Origin: Rhodospirillales bacterium | Lineage (GTDB): Bacteria > Pseudomonadota > Alphaproteobacteria > Micavibrionales > Micavibrionaceae | DNA length: 64,000 nt | Reading direction: 5' to 3' | Assembly (NCBI GenBank): GCA_020638155.1 | Contig: JACKJB010000004.1 | Span: 62,001-126,000 of the forward strand | In this document: positions 20,874-29,293 of the stretch, one piece after another | How positions within the stretch are numbered: position 1 is the first letter of the stretch | Layout: each line of letters starts with the position of its first letter | Translations under genes and position numbers: made by a program | Notes under the pieces: generated by a model | Database searches by the model: none | The model's input: the letters and a program-made list of their open reading frames with translations, nothing else | Told to the model about the DNA's origin: nothing

Positions 20874-21356
20874 ATGAAAAAACAAATTACGGGATTGGGG
20901 CTGGCTTTTGCGCTTGCCGCGGGCGGCGCTCTGGCAGAAGGGCAAAAACACTATGAATGCCGAAGCGAAACCGAACAGCCGATGAGCATACAGCAGCTGC
21001 TTGAACCTGTTCCGGCGGGCCGGGCCGTATCGTTTCTTTTGCTGCTTGATAAAGAATCCCAGGTCTGGGAACGCTTCAAACAGGCCGAGCCTTCAGAATT
21101 TGGTGGAATTTTAAATGAAGCCGGGGCGCGGACGGTCGTTTTTGATGCCGACTCTGCATATAAAATCTCGGATAAGCTGTTTGAAACCCTGCCGATGATT
21201 GCCGTTCATGTGTGCCAGCCCGAGTCCAAAGCTGATATTTCTGCGCTGATTAAGGTTCTGGAAGCCATGGACGGGGTGAAGCACGCCGCACCAAATTCAA
21301 CGCTGGAAGAAGTGCCGGTCATCCACGGCTGGCAGGGGACTGCGCCTTTGCCGTAA
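20874..21356 (+). CDS. Small secreted protein of unknown function
   Basis: The 160-residue product begins with a clear signal peptide: KK, a hydrophobic core GLGLAFALAAGG, and a cleavage site ALA-EG near residue 21. The mature part has two cysteines (near residues 27 and 115) that could pair in the periplasm, and no domain I recognise. A gggagcg ribosome binding site precedes the ATG. It lies alone between the reverse-strand membrane fusion gene and the rpsM promoter. Confidence 0.75.
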   Translation: MKKQITGLGLAFALAAGGALAEGQKHYECRSETEQPMSIQQLLEPVPAGRAVSFLLLLDKESQVWERFKQAEPSEFGGILNEAGARTVVFDADSAYKISDKLFETLPMIAVHVCQPESKADISALIKVLEAMDGVKHAAPNSTLEEVPVIHGWQGTAPLP

Positions 21357-21393
21357 AGGCCTGATTCTTTATAGTTTTTGCGCTATATTTTTC

Positions 21394-21421
21394 TTGACCT
21401 GCCGTATGAAATCCCTATATT
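21394..21421 (+). promoter_or_regulatory. rpsM: Sigma70-type promoter for rpsM-rpsK-rpoA-rplQ
   Basis: A ttgacc -35 box (21394-21399) and a tatatt -10 box (21416-21421) are 16 bp apart. The position, about 170 bp upstream of the rpsM ATG, gives a substantial leader. It makes sense as the promoter of the alpha block, which has been separated from spc by the inserted genes. Confidence 0.65.
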
Positions 21422-21447
21422 GTGCCCATCTCTGTAAAAGGAGAGGT

Positions 21448-21536
21448 GTCTTTATCCCGCAAACCCTTGCTGATAAAGACTTTTATTAACGGTATACAAA
21501 CCGGCCCGGAGCATGCTTAACGCGCGGATCCGTTAA
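21448..21536 (+). promoter_or_regulatory. rpsM: Structured leader upstream of rpsM
   Basis: Two hairpins lie between the promoter and rpsM: gtctttatc (21448-21456) with gataaagac (21472-21480), nine perfect pairs, and ttaacgg (21486-21492) with ccgttaa (21530-21536). The layout is that of a ribosomal-protein autoregulatory leader, but which protein would bind it is not visible. Confidence 0.5.
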
Positions 21537-21592
21537 CGGTTTGGCCTCGGGAAGCCCCAAAAGGCGACCTGAAAGAAACTGGAGAAAAAACA

Positions 21593-21964
21593 ATGGCTCG
21601 TATTGCTGGGGTGAACGTCCCCGACAACAAACGTGCAGTAATTGCACTCACTTATATTCACGGGATTGGCCGGACTTTTGCCCGTCAAATTCTGGACGAT
21701 CTCAAGATCGACCGGTCTCGCCGGATGAATGACCTGTCCGAAGATGAACTGAACCAGATCCGGAAAGAAATCGAATCCGACAAGTACCTGATCGAAGGGG
21801 AACTGCGTCGTGAAGTGTCGATGAACATCAAGCGCCTGATGGATATGAAATCCTATCGTGGCCTGCGTCATCGTGCGCACCTGCCGGTTCGCGGTCAGAA
21901 AACGAAAACCAACGCCCGCACACGCAAGGGCCCGGCAAAACCGATCGCCGGCAAGAAGAAGTAA
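21593..21964 (+). CDS. rpsM: 30S ribosomal protein S13
   Basis: S13 sits in the 30S head, contacts the P-site tRNA and forms bridges to L5. [19 protein letters not shown], the helix-hairpin region and the C-terminal [20 protein letters not shown] with KKK tail are all typical. The length of 123 is normal. It is the first gene of the alpha block. Confidence 0.98.
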   Translation: MARIAGVNVPDNKRAVIALTYIHGIGRTFARQILDDLKIDRSRRMNDLSEDELNQIRKEIESDKYLIEGELRREVSMNIKRLMDMKSYRGLRHRAHLPVRGQKTKTNARTRKGPAKPIAGKKK

Positions 21965-21982
21965 GGGCGAAAGGATTAGATC

Positions 21983-22366
21983 ATGGCTAAACCAGCAACA
22001 AAGAAAAAAGTTAAAAAGAATATCACCGCAGGTATTGTTCACGTGAATGCCACGTTCAACAATACGCTGATCACCATTACGGACGCGCAGGGTAACGCCG
22101 TGTCCTGGTCTTCAGCCGGCATGATGGGCTTTAAAGGCTCCCGTAAATCAACACCGTATGCTGCCGGTGTGGCTGCCGAAGATGCAGGCCGCAAAGCGCA
22201 GGAACACGGTATGAAAGAGCTTGAAGTACGCGTAAAAGGTCCGGGCTCAGGACGTGAATCCGCCCTGCGTTCCCTGCAATCGATTGGTTTTACGATCAAA
22301 TCGATCCAGGACATTACGCCGGTGCCGCATAACGGTTGCCGTCCGCGTAAAAGAAGAAGAGTGTAA
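21983..22366 (+). CDS. rpsK: 30S ribosomal protein S11
   Basis: S11 lies on the 30S platform next to the mRNA exit. [33 protein letters not shown] and the C-terminal [18 protein letters not shown] are diagnostic. The length of 127 is normal, with a basic N-terminus. rpsD (S4), which follows in many bacteria, is absent; rpoA comes next after an inverted repeat. Confidence 0.98.
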   Translation: MAKPATKKKVKKNITAGIVHVNATFNNTLITITDAQGNAVSWSSAGMMGFKGSRKSTPYAAGVAAEDAGRKAQEHGMKELEVRVKGPGSGRESALRSLQSIGFTIKSIQDITPVPHNGCRPRKRRRV

Positions 22367-22372
22367 GTTTTA

Positions 22373-22427
22373 AGTGATAAGCGGTTAAGAATAATTTTTA
22401 TCACTAAAAAACTTACCGCTTATCACT
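22373..22427 (+). repeat. Inverted repeat between rpsK and rpoA
   Basis: The 13-bp arms agtgataagcggt (22373-22385) and accgcttatcact (22415-22427) are perfect complements around a 29-nt A/T-rich loop. There is no trailing T-run. It is followed by the rpoA ribosome binding site, so it may tune rpoA expression or be a mobile palindromic repeat. Confidence 0.75.
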
Positions 22428-22484
22428 CCTTAACCAGAGGCCGGCTAAGAACCGGATGACGTTAACCAGAAAGGAACCAAGGCC

Positions 22485-23501
22485 TTGATACAGAAAAATT
22501 GGCAAGAACTGATTAAACCGTCCAAAATCGAAATTAACCACGGTGCGGACCCGAAAATCGTTGGCAAGATCATCACCGAACCGCTGGAACGCGGCTTTGG
22601 TCTGACGCTCGGTAACGCGCTGCGCCGGATCCTGTTGTCATCCTTGCAGGGTGCGGCTGTGACTGCGGTGCAGATTGAAGGCGTCCTGCATGAATTCTCT
22701 TCAATCGAAGGCGTTCGCGAAGATGTCACCGACATTATCCTGAACATCAAAGCCATCGCCGTGCGCATGCACGTTGAAGGGCCGAAGAAAATGCGCCTGA
22801 ACGCCGAAGGGCCTTGCGAAGTGACCGCAGGCATGATCGAAGCGGGTGCGGACATCGAAATCATGAACCCGGACCTGGTGATTTGCACACTGGATAAAGG
22901 CGCGAAACTGTCGATGGAAATGACCGTCAACACCGGTAAAGGCTACCGCCCGGCGGCACATAACCGTCCGGAAGAAGCCCCGGTTGGCCTGATCCCGGTC
23001 GACAGCGTGTTCTCACCGGTGCGTAAAGTGACCTACGATGTGGAAGATACCCGCGTCGGCCAGATCACAGACTACGACAAACTGACCCTGTATGTTGAAA
23101 CAAACGGTGTTGTCACACCGGAAGATGCGGTTGCTTATGCCTCACGCATTCTGCAGGACCAGCTGCAGGTCTTCATCAACTTCGACGAGCCGAAAGAAAC
23201 GCCGGAGCAAAAAGAAGAAGAAGAGCTGCCGTTCAACAAGAACCTGCTGCGCAAAGTGGACGAACTGGAACTGTCCGTCCGTTCCGCAAACTGCCTGAAA
23301 AACGACAATATCGTTTACATTGGCGACCTGGTGCAGAAAAGCGAAAGCGACATGCTCCGCACCCCGAACTTCGGCCGCAAATCTTTGAACGAAATCAAAG
23401 AAGTGCTGACCGGCATGGGGCTGCATCTGGGCATGCAGGTCGAAGGCTGGCCGCCGGAAAACATTGAAGATCTGGCGAAAAAGCTCGAAGAGCCTTACTG
23501 A
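22485..23501 (+). CDS. rpoA: DNA-directed RNA polymerase subunit alpha
   Basis: The alpha dimer scaffolds RNA polymerase assembly and its C-terminal domain binds UP elements and activators. The N-terminal domain carries [19 protein letters not shown]; the C-terminal domain (about residues 250-330) carries [20 protein letters not shown] and [23 protein letters not shown]. The start is TTG, supported by the family start MIQKNW and the aaggaacc ribosome binding site. The length of 338 is normal. Confidence 0.97.
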   Translation: MIQKNWQELIKPSKIEINHGADPKIVGKIITEPLERGFGLTLGNALRRILLSSLQGAAVTAVQIEGVLHEFSSIEGVREDVTDIILNIKAIAVRMHVEGPKKMRLNAEGPCEVTAGMIEAGADIEIMNPDLVICTLDKGAKLSMEMTVNTGKGYRPAAHNRPEEAPVGLIPVDSVFSPVRKVTYDVEDTRVGQITDYDKLTLYVETNGVVTPEDAVAYASRILQDQLQVFINFDEPKETPEQKEEEELPFNKNLLRKVDELELSVRSANCLKNDNIVYIGDLVQKSESDMLRTPNFGRKSLNEIKEVLTGMGLHLGMQVEGWPPENIEDLAKKLEEPY

Positions 23502-23566
23502 TTAGTGATTTGGTGATTCGGTAACTTAGTGATTTGGAAATCACTAAATCCCTAAATCACCAAATT
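23502..23566 (+). repeat. Nested inverted repeats between rpoA and rplQ
   Basis: The inner arms ttagtgattt (23526-23535) and aaatcactaa (23538-23547) form a tight hairpin with a 2-nt loop. The outer arms atttggtgatt (23508-23518) and aatcaccaaat (23555-23565) enclose it. The ttagtgattt unit also occurs upstream at 23502-23511, so alternative pairing is possible. The agtgat core is shared with the rpsK-rpoA repeat. Confidence 0.75.
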
Positions 23567-23691
23567 CCCAATAAGGGCACAGTGCCCGCTTTTTCCTGTG
23601 ATGCGTCACAACATGCAGGAAAAAAACAAAATGGTTCTCACCCCGTGAGGCCGCAAGTGATCGCAAAAGCGATAAAGAAAGGAAAGCGCTG

Positions 23692-24159
23692 ATGAAACAT
23701 CGTATTAAACAACGCAAACTTGGCCGTACAAGCCAACACCGCAAAGCCATGCTGGCGAATATGGCCGCATCTCTGGTCAAGCACGAGCAGATCGTAACGA
23801 CCCTGCCCAAAGCCAAGGAACTGCGTCCGTTCGTTGAAAAACTGGTTACGCTGGGCAAAAAAGCCGCGGCAAACCCGGATACGGCGCTGGCCAATCGTCG
23901 CCGTGCTATGTCGATCATGCGGGATGAAACGCAGGTTAAAAAACTGTTTGATATCCTGGCGGAACGTTACAAAGACCGTCAGGGTGGCTATTGCCGCGTT
24001 CTGAAAGCGGGCTTCCGTTATGGGGACGCCGCGCCGATGGCTGTGATCGAACTGGTTGACCGCGATCCGGAAGCCAAAGGCCAGGATAGCGGCCCGCTGC
24101 CGGAAATCGAAGAATTTGAAGGTCCTGACTTTGCCGGTATGAAAGTCGCGCAAGGGTAA
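23692..24159 (+). CDS. rplQ: 50S ribosomal protein L17
   Basis: L17 contacts the tunnel exit region. [28 protein letters not shown] and [17 protein letters not shown] are typical. The length of 155 is longer than the E. coli protein (127); the extra residues follow the core and are acidic (EIEEFEGPD). It is the last gene of the ribosomal supercluster. Confidence 0.98.
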   Translation: MKHRIKQRKLGRTSQHRKAMLANMAASLVKHEQIVTTLPKAKELRPFVEKLVTLGKKAAANPDTALANRRRAMSIMRDETQVKKLFDILAERYKDRQGGYCRVLKAGFRYGDAAPMAVIELVDRDPEAKGQDSGPLPEIEEFEGPDFAGMKVAQG

Positions 24160-24189
24160 GTCGCCTTTATCAAAACCTTCCTCCTCATG

Positions 24190-24228
24190 AAAAGGCAGTC
24201 TCTTTTTTTGAAAAGGGACTGCCTTTTC
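24190..24228 (+). terminator. Terminator after rplQ
   Basis: The arms aaaaggcagtc (24190-24200) and gactgcctttt (24217-24227) are perfect 11-bp complements with a T-rich loop, giving a bidirectional-looking A/T-flanked hairpin. It ends the alpha block. Confidence 0.85.
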
Positions 24229-24362
24229 AGTATCCGGTTCTATGTGCGGCGCAGCAACATTTCCGTGGAAAAGCCCTTGCCTTGTTACGGTGAATAGGGT
24301 CTATTTATGCGCGCTAGTTATTTAAAAATAAAAAATTATAGAACACAGGGAGAAATATCACT

Positions 24363-24941
24363 ATGTCTGCTAAATTCGACTCGATTCCTAAATCTTTGAA
24401 AATGGCTTTTGTCGCTGCTGCGCTGGTCGGGACATTATCCGCCTGTAGTAGTTTTGATCTGAAGAATCAGGACCTTCTGACATCAACACATGAAAGCGGC
24501 AAGAATGTTATCCAGCAACTCGCCAATCTACGTCAGGGCGCATCAAAAAATACGATTCTTGCCATGTTAGGCAATCCGAGCGAAAAAGACTTTAATAATG
24601 TCGTTGGCGTGTCACGGGATATGCGGGACATCAAGGCCGCATATTATGGCGATGTTGAAATCAAGGGGACCCCGGCTGAAATCGAAGCCTATCGCCAGCA
24701 AATCCAGGATTACGAAGTCTGGACAGTGCCGTTTAAGGACATTGAAAAAAAATGGAGTATGGGCGGTACGACCTATAACACCAAAAAAATCGGCAATGAA
24801 GGTCATATCGTATTGCTGTTTGATAAAGACGGGCTGATGGTCACCGATGCCAAAATCAAAACCAATCCGGCAGGCGGCGTTGATAAAGAAGCGATCTTAC
24901 CGGATATTATTAAGAAGGCCCCGATCGGCGTGTTCCTGTAA
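24363..24941 (+). CDS. Lipoprotein with BamE/SmpA-like domain
   Basis: The N-terminus has a hydrophobic segment ending in the lipobox LSAC (cysteine near residue 28), so the protein should be lipidated and cleaved by LspA. The following LANLRQGASKNTILAMLGNPSEK matches the SmpA/OmlA (BamE) pattern LxxGMTxxQVxxLLGxP. At 192 residues it is larger than typical BamE, with a C-terminal part I do not recognise. A role in outer-membrane protein assembly is inference from the domain. It has its own terminator downstream. Confidence 0.75.
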   Translation: MSAKFDSIPKSLKMAFVAAALVGTLSACSSFDLKNQDLLTSTHESGKNVIQQLANLRQGASKNTILAMLGNPSEKDFNNVVGVSRDMRDIKAAYYGDVEIKGTPAEIEAYRQQIQDYEVWTVPFKDIEKKWSMGGTTYNTKKIGNEGHIVLLFDKDGLMVTDAKIKTNPAGGVDKEAILPDIIKKAPIGVFL

Positions 24942-24969
24942 ACAGTGTAGCGGTTTTTAAATATGATAG

Positions 24970-24995
24970 CGGCCCGTTTTGCGGGCCGTTTTTAT
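24970..24995 (+). terminator. Terminator after the BamE-like gene
   Basis: cggcccg (24970-24976) pairs with cgggccg (24982-24988) around a 5-nt loop, followed by ttttta. Confidence 0.88.
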
Positions 24996-25051
24996 TTTGC
25001 ATCAAACAAATAAAGTCTTGCGTCCGGCCATAGATGATCTAAATAAAAAAT

Positions 25052-26461
25052 ATGATGAAGTCGTTTTTCCTGTCATGTCTGGTTTTCTGGTCTTTAACGC
25101 CTGCGGCGTTCGCGCAGGAACGCGCGGTGCCATCGGCGCAAGCACAAATCCAGCTCTCCTTTGCGCCGCTTGTCAAACAAGTGTCCCCGGCGGTTATTAA
25201 TATCTATACAAAGCGTGTTGTAACTCAGCAGGTCAGCCCGTTTTTTAACGATCCCTTCTTTGGCCAGTTCTTTGGGCCGTCTTTCGGTTTTGGCAGCGTA
25301 CCGCGCCAGCGGGTGGAAAATTCACTTGGCTCCGGTGTGATTGTTGAAGCTTCCGGTCTTGCCGTGACGAATGCCCACGTCATCAAGGATGCTGATGAGA
25401 TTACCGTAGGGCTACCCGACGGACGCGAATTCGCGGCTGAAAAAGTCGTCGTGGACGAAGCGTCCGATCTAGCGGTGCTGCAAATCGACCTGAAGAAAGA
25501 AACCTTGCCTTATGTGCGCCTGAAACCCAGTGAAACGCTTGAAGTCGGCGATCTGGTCCTGGCGATCGGCAACCCGTTCGGGGTCGGGCAGACGGTCACC
25601 AGCGGCATCGTCTCGGCGCAGGCGCGCTCTTCGCTGGACATTAACGACTTCAACTTTTTCATCCAGACCGACGCTGCGATTAATCCGGGCAATTCAGGCG
25701 GGCCGCTGGTGGCAATGGATGGCAGTGTCGTCGGTATTAATACCGCGATCTATTCCCGTGACGGCGGCAGCCTTGGCATCGGTTTTGCCATCCCGTCTGA
25801 AATGGTGGCAACTGTGATTGCCGCGGCCAAAACCGGGCAGGGGAATGAAAAAGGGATTATTCGTCCGTGGCTCGGGATCAGCGTCCAGGCCATTACATCC
25901 GATATCGCCGACAGTCTTGAATTTACCCGCCCGCACGGCGTTCTGGTTTCGGACCTGCACCGCGCCAGCCCGGCCCTGAAAGCCGGCCTGAAAGTTGGTG
26001 ATGTTGTGCTGGCGATCAATGAGCGCGAAATCAGGGAACCCGCGGAAATGAAATTCCGTATGGCAACGATCCCGCTGGGGGAAAAGGCGCGCTTTAAAAT
26101 CCTGCAAAACGGCCGGGAGAAAACCATCCATGTCACCGCTATGGCCCCGCCCGATGATCCGCCGCGCGATGAAACCACGCTCGACGGCGCGCACCCGCTT
26201 AATGGGGTCAGTGTTGCCAATATCAATCCCGCCGTCGCTGTCGAATCCGGTATACGCGAAGAGAACGGCGTCGTCGTCCTTGCCGTGCCCCGGCGTTCTG
26301 CGGCGATCCGCGTTACCGCCCCCGGTGATATTATCGTCAGCATCAATGGGGATACGATTAACACGGTTAAAGACCTGGAAAAAACCTTGCGTCGCCGCAG
26401 CGAGTCATGGTCGTTCGTTCTGTTCCGTGATGGGCAGCAAAGGCAGGTCATTCTAAGATAA
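25052..26461 (+). CDS. degP: Do/DegP-type periplasmic serine protease
   Basis: This HtrA-family protease/chaperone degrades misfolded envelope proteins. The signal peptide is MMKSFFLSCLVFWSLTPAAFA. The catalytic triad is visible as the His in AVTNAHVIKDADE, the Asp in DEASDLAVLQID and the Ser in DAAINPGNSGGPLVAM. Two PDZ domains follow (about residues 270-360 and 375-465), the first containing ARSPALKAGLKVGDVVL-type sequence (ASPALKAGLKVGDVVLAIN). The length of 469 is normal. It heads a probable operon with rarA, crcB and rluC, an order common in Alphaproteobacteria. Confidence 0.95.
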   Translation: MMKSFFLSCLVFWSLTPAAFAQERAVPSAQAQIQLSFAPLVKQVSPAVINIYTKRVVTQQVSPFFNDPFFGQFFGPSFGFGSVPRQRVENSLGSGVIVEASGLAVTNAHVIKDADEITVGLPDGREFAAEKVVVDEASDLAVLQIDLKKETLPYVRLKPSETLEVGDLVLAIGNPFGVGQTVTSGIVSAQARSSLDINDFNFFIQTDAAINPGNSGGPLVAMDGSVVGINTAIYSRDGGSLGIGFAIPSEMVATVIAAAKTGQGNEKGIIRPWLGISVQAITSDIADSLEFTRPHGVLVSDLHRASPALKAGLKVGDVVLAINEREIREPAEMKFRMATIPLGEKARFKILQNGREKTIHVTAMAPPDDPPRDETTLDGAHPLNGVSVANINPAVAVESGIREENGVVVLAVPRRSAAIRVTAPGDIIVSINGDTINTVKDLEKTLRRRSESWSFVLFRDGQQRQVILR

Positions 26462-26512
26462 CAAGAACGATGCTTGTTAATGTTCCTGAATCGTTCTATT
26501 GTCTGGACTCAG

Positions 26513-27823
26513 ATGACGAATTTATTTGAAACGTTAGACAGGCAAGCACCGCAGCAGGACGCTCCGCGTCCGCTGGCCGATCGGCTGCGTCCGAAGACGC
26601 TTGAGGAAATCGCAGGGCAGGATCACCTGACCGGGCCGGACGGCACGGTGCGGCGCATGGCGGCGGGAGGGCATTTATCCTCGATGATCCTGTGGGGGCC
26701 TCCGGGTTGCGGTAAGACGACGCTGGCCCGGATCCTTGCCGATCATACCGATTTGCATTTCGAGCAGATCAGCGCGATTTTCTCCGGGGTGGCCGATCTG
26801 AAAAAAGTTTTCGAAGGGGCCCGCCTGCGCCGGAATAACGGCAAAGGGACGTTGCTGTTCGTTGATGAGATTCACCGCTTTAATAAATCGCAGCAGGATG
26901 CGTTCCTGCCCGTCGTCGAAGACGGGACGATCACGCTGATCGGCGCGACCACGGAAAACCCGTCTTTTGAACTGAACGCCGCGCTGCTCTCGCGCTGCCA
27001 GGTTTTTGTGCTCAAACGGCTCGACGATCCGGCGCTGGAAACATTGCTTAGACGGGCTGAAAGCGATGCCGGGCGCAACCTGCCGTTAACCGACGAAGCG
27101 CGTTTATCGCTCAAAGCCATGGCGGACGGTGATGGACGCTATGCCCTGACAATGGCCGAGCAGGTCATGGCGCAAGGCGAAGCGCCGCTTGATACCGAAG
27201 CGTTAACCGCCCTGGTGAACCGCCGCGCACCACTCTATGATAAAAGTGATGACGGGCATTACAACCTCATCAGCGCGCTGCATAAATCGGTCCGTGGCAG
27301 TGATGCCGACGCGGCGCTATACTGGTTCGCCCGGATGCTGGCGGGCGGCGAAGATCCGCGCTTTATCGCCCGCCGTATTACTCGCATGGCCAGCGAGGAT
27401 ATCGGTCTTGCCGACCCGCAGGCCTTGCCAATATGTATTGCCGCCTGGGAAACCTATGAGCGGCTCGGCAGCCCGGAAGGGGAACTGGCGTTGGCTGAAG
27501 CGCTGGTCTATCTGGCCACCGCGCCAAAATCCAACGCGGTTTACAGCGCCTATAAGGCCGCGCTGCGCAAGGCGAAGGAAACCGGCTCGTTAATGCCGCC
27601 CAAGCATATCTTGAACGCCCCGACCAAATTAATGGCGAACGAAGGCTACGGTGCGGGATACGAATATGACCATGATACGGCCGAAGGCTTTTCCGGCCAG
27701 AACTATTTCCCTGACGAGCTGGCGCGCCAGAATTTTTACACCCCGCCGGAACGCGGGTTCGAGCGTGAAATTAACAGGCGTCTTGAATACTGGCAAAAGC
27801 TGCGCGGCAAAAAAACGGGATAA
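26513..27823 (+). CDS. rarA: Replication-associated recombination protein RarA (MgsA), AAA+ ATPase
   Basis: RarA acts at stalled replication forks. Walker A GPPGCGKTT and Walker B LLFVDEIHRFNKSQQDAFLP are clear, followed by the sensor GATTENPSFELN and a C-terminal tetramerisation region (PPKHILNAPTKLM). The listed longer frame begins upstream, but the family starts MxxLFE, so I place the start at 26513 (MTNLFETLDRQ), giving 436 residues. The gap to degP is about 50 bp. Confidence 0.95.
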   Translation: MTNLFETLDRQAPQQDAPRPLADRLRPKTLEEIAGQDHLTGPDGTVRRMAAGGHLSSMILWGPPGCGKTTLARILADHTDLHFEQISAIFSGVADLKKVFEGARLRRNNGKGTLLFVDEIHRFNKSQQDAFLPVVEDGTITLIGATTENPSFELNAALLSRCQVFVLKRLDDPALETLLRRAESDAGRNLPLTDEARLSLKAMADGDGRYALTMAEQVMAQGEAPLDTEALTALVNRRAPLYDKSDDGHYNLISALHKSVRGSDADAALYWFARMLAGGEDPRFIARRITRMASEDIGLADPQALPICIAAWETYERLGSPEGELALAEALVYLATAPKSNAVYSAYKAALRKAKETGSLMPPKHILNAPTKLMANEGYGAGYEYDHDTAEGFSGQNYFPDELARQNFYTPPERGFEREINRRLEYWQKLRGKKTG

Positions 27824-27915
27824 AACCCGGCCTATTCAGTCATGTCAAAACCGTGTGCAATGCGCTATGATACCAGACCGGAAGCAAAAACCGGTACGAA
27901 CGGAGTTCAAAAGAT

Positions 27916-28296
27916 ATGCAGACTATTCTGGCCATAGCCGCTGGCGGCGCATGTGGAGCGGTGCTTCGGCATTTTCTCAATAGCGGCACCGCGCATATGT
28001 TCGGACCGGATTTTCCGTGGGGAATCATGATCGCCAATATCCTCGGCTCTTTCGTGATGGGCGCGTTGATCTCCTGGTTCGCGCTGGTGGAGGAAGTGCC
28101 GCAAACGCTCAAGGCGTTTTTGACGGTCGGGCTGCTTGGTGCGTTTACGACCTTTTCGACGTTCTCGCTGGATGCGGTGCTGCTGGCCCAGCGCGGTGAG
28201 CTGCTGGCTGCCGGACTGTATGTCGCCGGATCGGTGGCATTGGCGATTGGCGGGCTTGTGGCCGGGATGGCGCTGATACGGATGGTGGTGGCATGA
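27916..28296 (+). CDS. crcB: Fluoride ion channel CrcB (Fluc)
   Basis: Fluc proteins export fluoride passively as dual-topology dimers. GGACGAVLRHFLN, ANILGSFVMG and GLLGAFTTFSTFSLD, the last containing the conserved Phe box, identify the family. Four membrane segments fit in 126 residues. No fluoride riboswitch could be made out upstream. Its stop overlaps rluC by 4 bp. Confidence 0.95.
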   Translation: MQTILAIAAGGACGAVLRHFLNSGTAHMFGPDFPWGIMIANILGSFVMGALISWFALVEEVPQTLKAFLTVGLLGAFTTFSTFSLDAVLLAQRGELLAAGLYVAGSVALAIGGLVAGMALIRMVVA

Positions 28297-29279
28297 GCGG
28301 TGTAAAATTAATCAAAGTCGGTCCCGAAGACGATGGTCAGCGCCTTGATCGCTGGCTGAAAAAATGCGTACCGGAACTGCCCTATGGCCTTGCGCAAAAA
28401 CTGATCCGCAAGGGCGCGATCAAGATTGACGGTAAAAAAGGCAAGACTGACACGCGGCTGAGCGCCGGACAGGAAATCCGCATCCCGCCGATCGAGGACA
28501 AGCCGGAAAAAGAAAAGAAAGTCCGGGTTCTGACCGATGAAGAGCGCGCTTATATCAAATCGCTGGTGATTTATGATGACGGCGATCTTGTGATCTTTAA
28601 CAAACCGTCCGGGCTGGCGAGCCAGGGCGGCGGCGGGGTCGAACACCATATTGATATCTATTTCCCGGCGCTGGAAAAAGACGGCATGGCCCCGCGCCTG
28701 ATCCACCGGCTTGACCGCGATACTTCGGGACTGCTGCTGGCGGCCCGTTCGGCAGAAGCGGTGCGGCGGCTCGGGAAATCATTTAAAGACCGTCACGTCC
28801 GCAAGATTTACTGGGCGGTGACGGCGGGCGTACCGGAACAGAATGACGGGGCTGTACGTGCACCGCTGGCCAAGGCTTCCGGACCGTTCAAAGATAAAAT
28901 GGTCATTGATGAAAAAGACGGTAAGTTCGCGATGACCGATTTCGTGGTGATCGACCGGATGGGCAAAGAAGCGGCTTTTATCGCCTTCTGGCCGCGCACG
29001 GGCCGGACACACCAGATCCGCGTTCACGCCGCCGATGTCATGGAATGCCCGGTGCTGGGTGATGATAAATATGGCGGGCACAGTGAGGCGCTGGAAGATC
29101 TGCCGCTGGCCCCGCGCCTTCATTTGCATGCAAGGCGGCTGGTCTTTACGCACCCGATCGACCGCAAGGAGATTGATATTACCGCACCCTTGCCGGAAGA
29201 GTTGATGCACAGCTGGAAAGAGCTGGGGTTCGATCCGTCTTATAAAGGCGACCCTTTTGCCGAACTGGATGAAAAATAG
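28293..29279 (+). CDS. rluC: RluA-family 23S rRNA pseudouridine synthase (RluC-like)
   Basis: It converts specific uridines of 23S rRNA to pseudouridine. An S4 domain is at about residues 15-80 and the catalytic domain carries HRLDRDTSGLLLAARS with the active-site aspartate, plus GRTHQIRVHA. The length of 328 fits RluC/RluD; which sites are modified cannot be told from sequence alone. Start overlaps crcB. Confidence 0.92.
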   Translation: MSGVKLIKVGPEDDGQRLDRWLKKCVPELPYGLAQKLIRKGAIKIDGKKGKTDTRLSAGQEIRIPPIEDKPEKEKKVRVLTDEERAYIKSLVIYDDGDLVIFNKPSGLASQGGGGVEHHIDIYFPALEKDGMAPRLIHRLDRDTSGLLLAARSAEAVRRLGKSFKDRHVRKIYWAVTAGVPEQNDGAVRAPLAKASGPFKDKMVIDEKDGKFAMTDFVVIDRMGKEAAFIAFWPRTGRTHQIRVHAADVMECPVLGDDKYGGHSEALEDLPLAPRLHLHARRLVFTHPIDRKEIDITAPLPEELMHSWKELGFDPSYKGDPFAELDEK

Positions 29280-29293
29280 GAGGAAAACATCCC

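Noticed and set aside
22373..22427. Terminator between rpsK and rpoA
   Set aside because: The hairpin has no T-run and rpoA follows directly in the same operon.
27824..27915. Fluoride riboswitch upstream of crcB
   Set aside because: No matching conserved sequence blocks could be found in the 92 bases between rarA and crcB.
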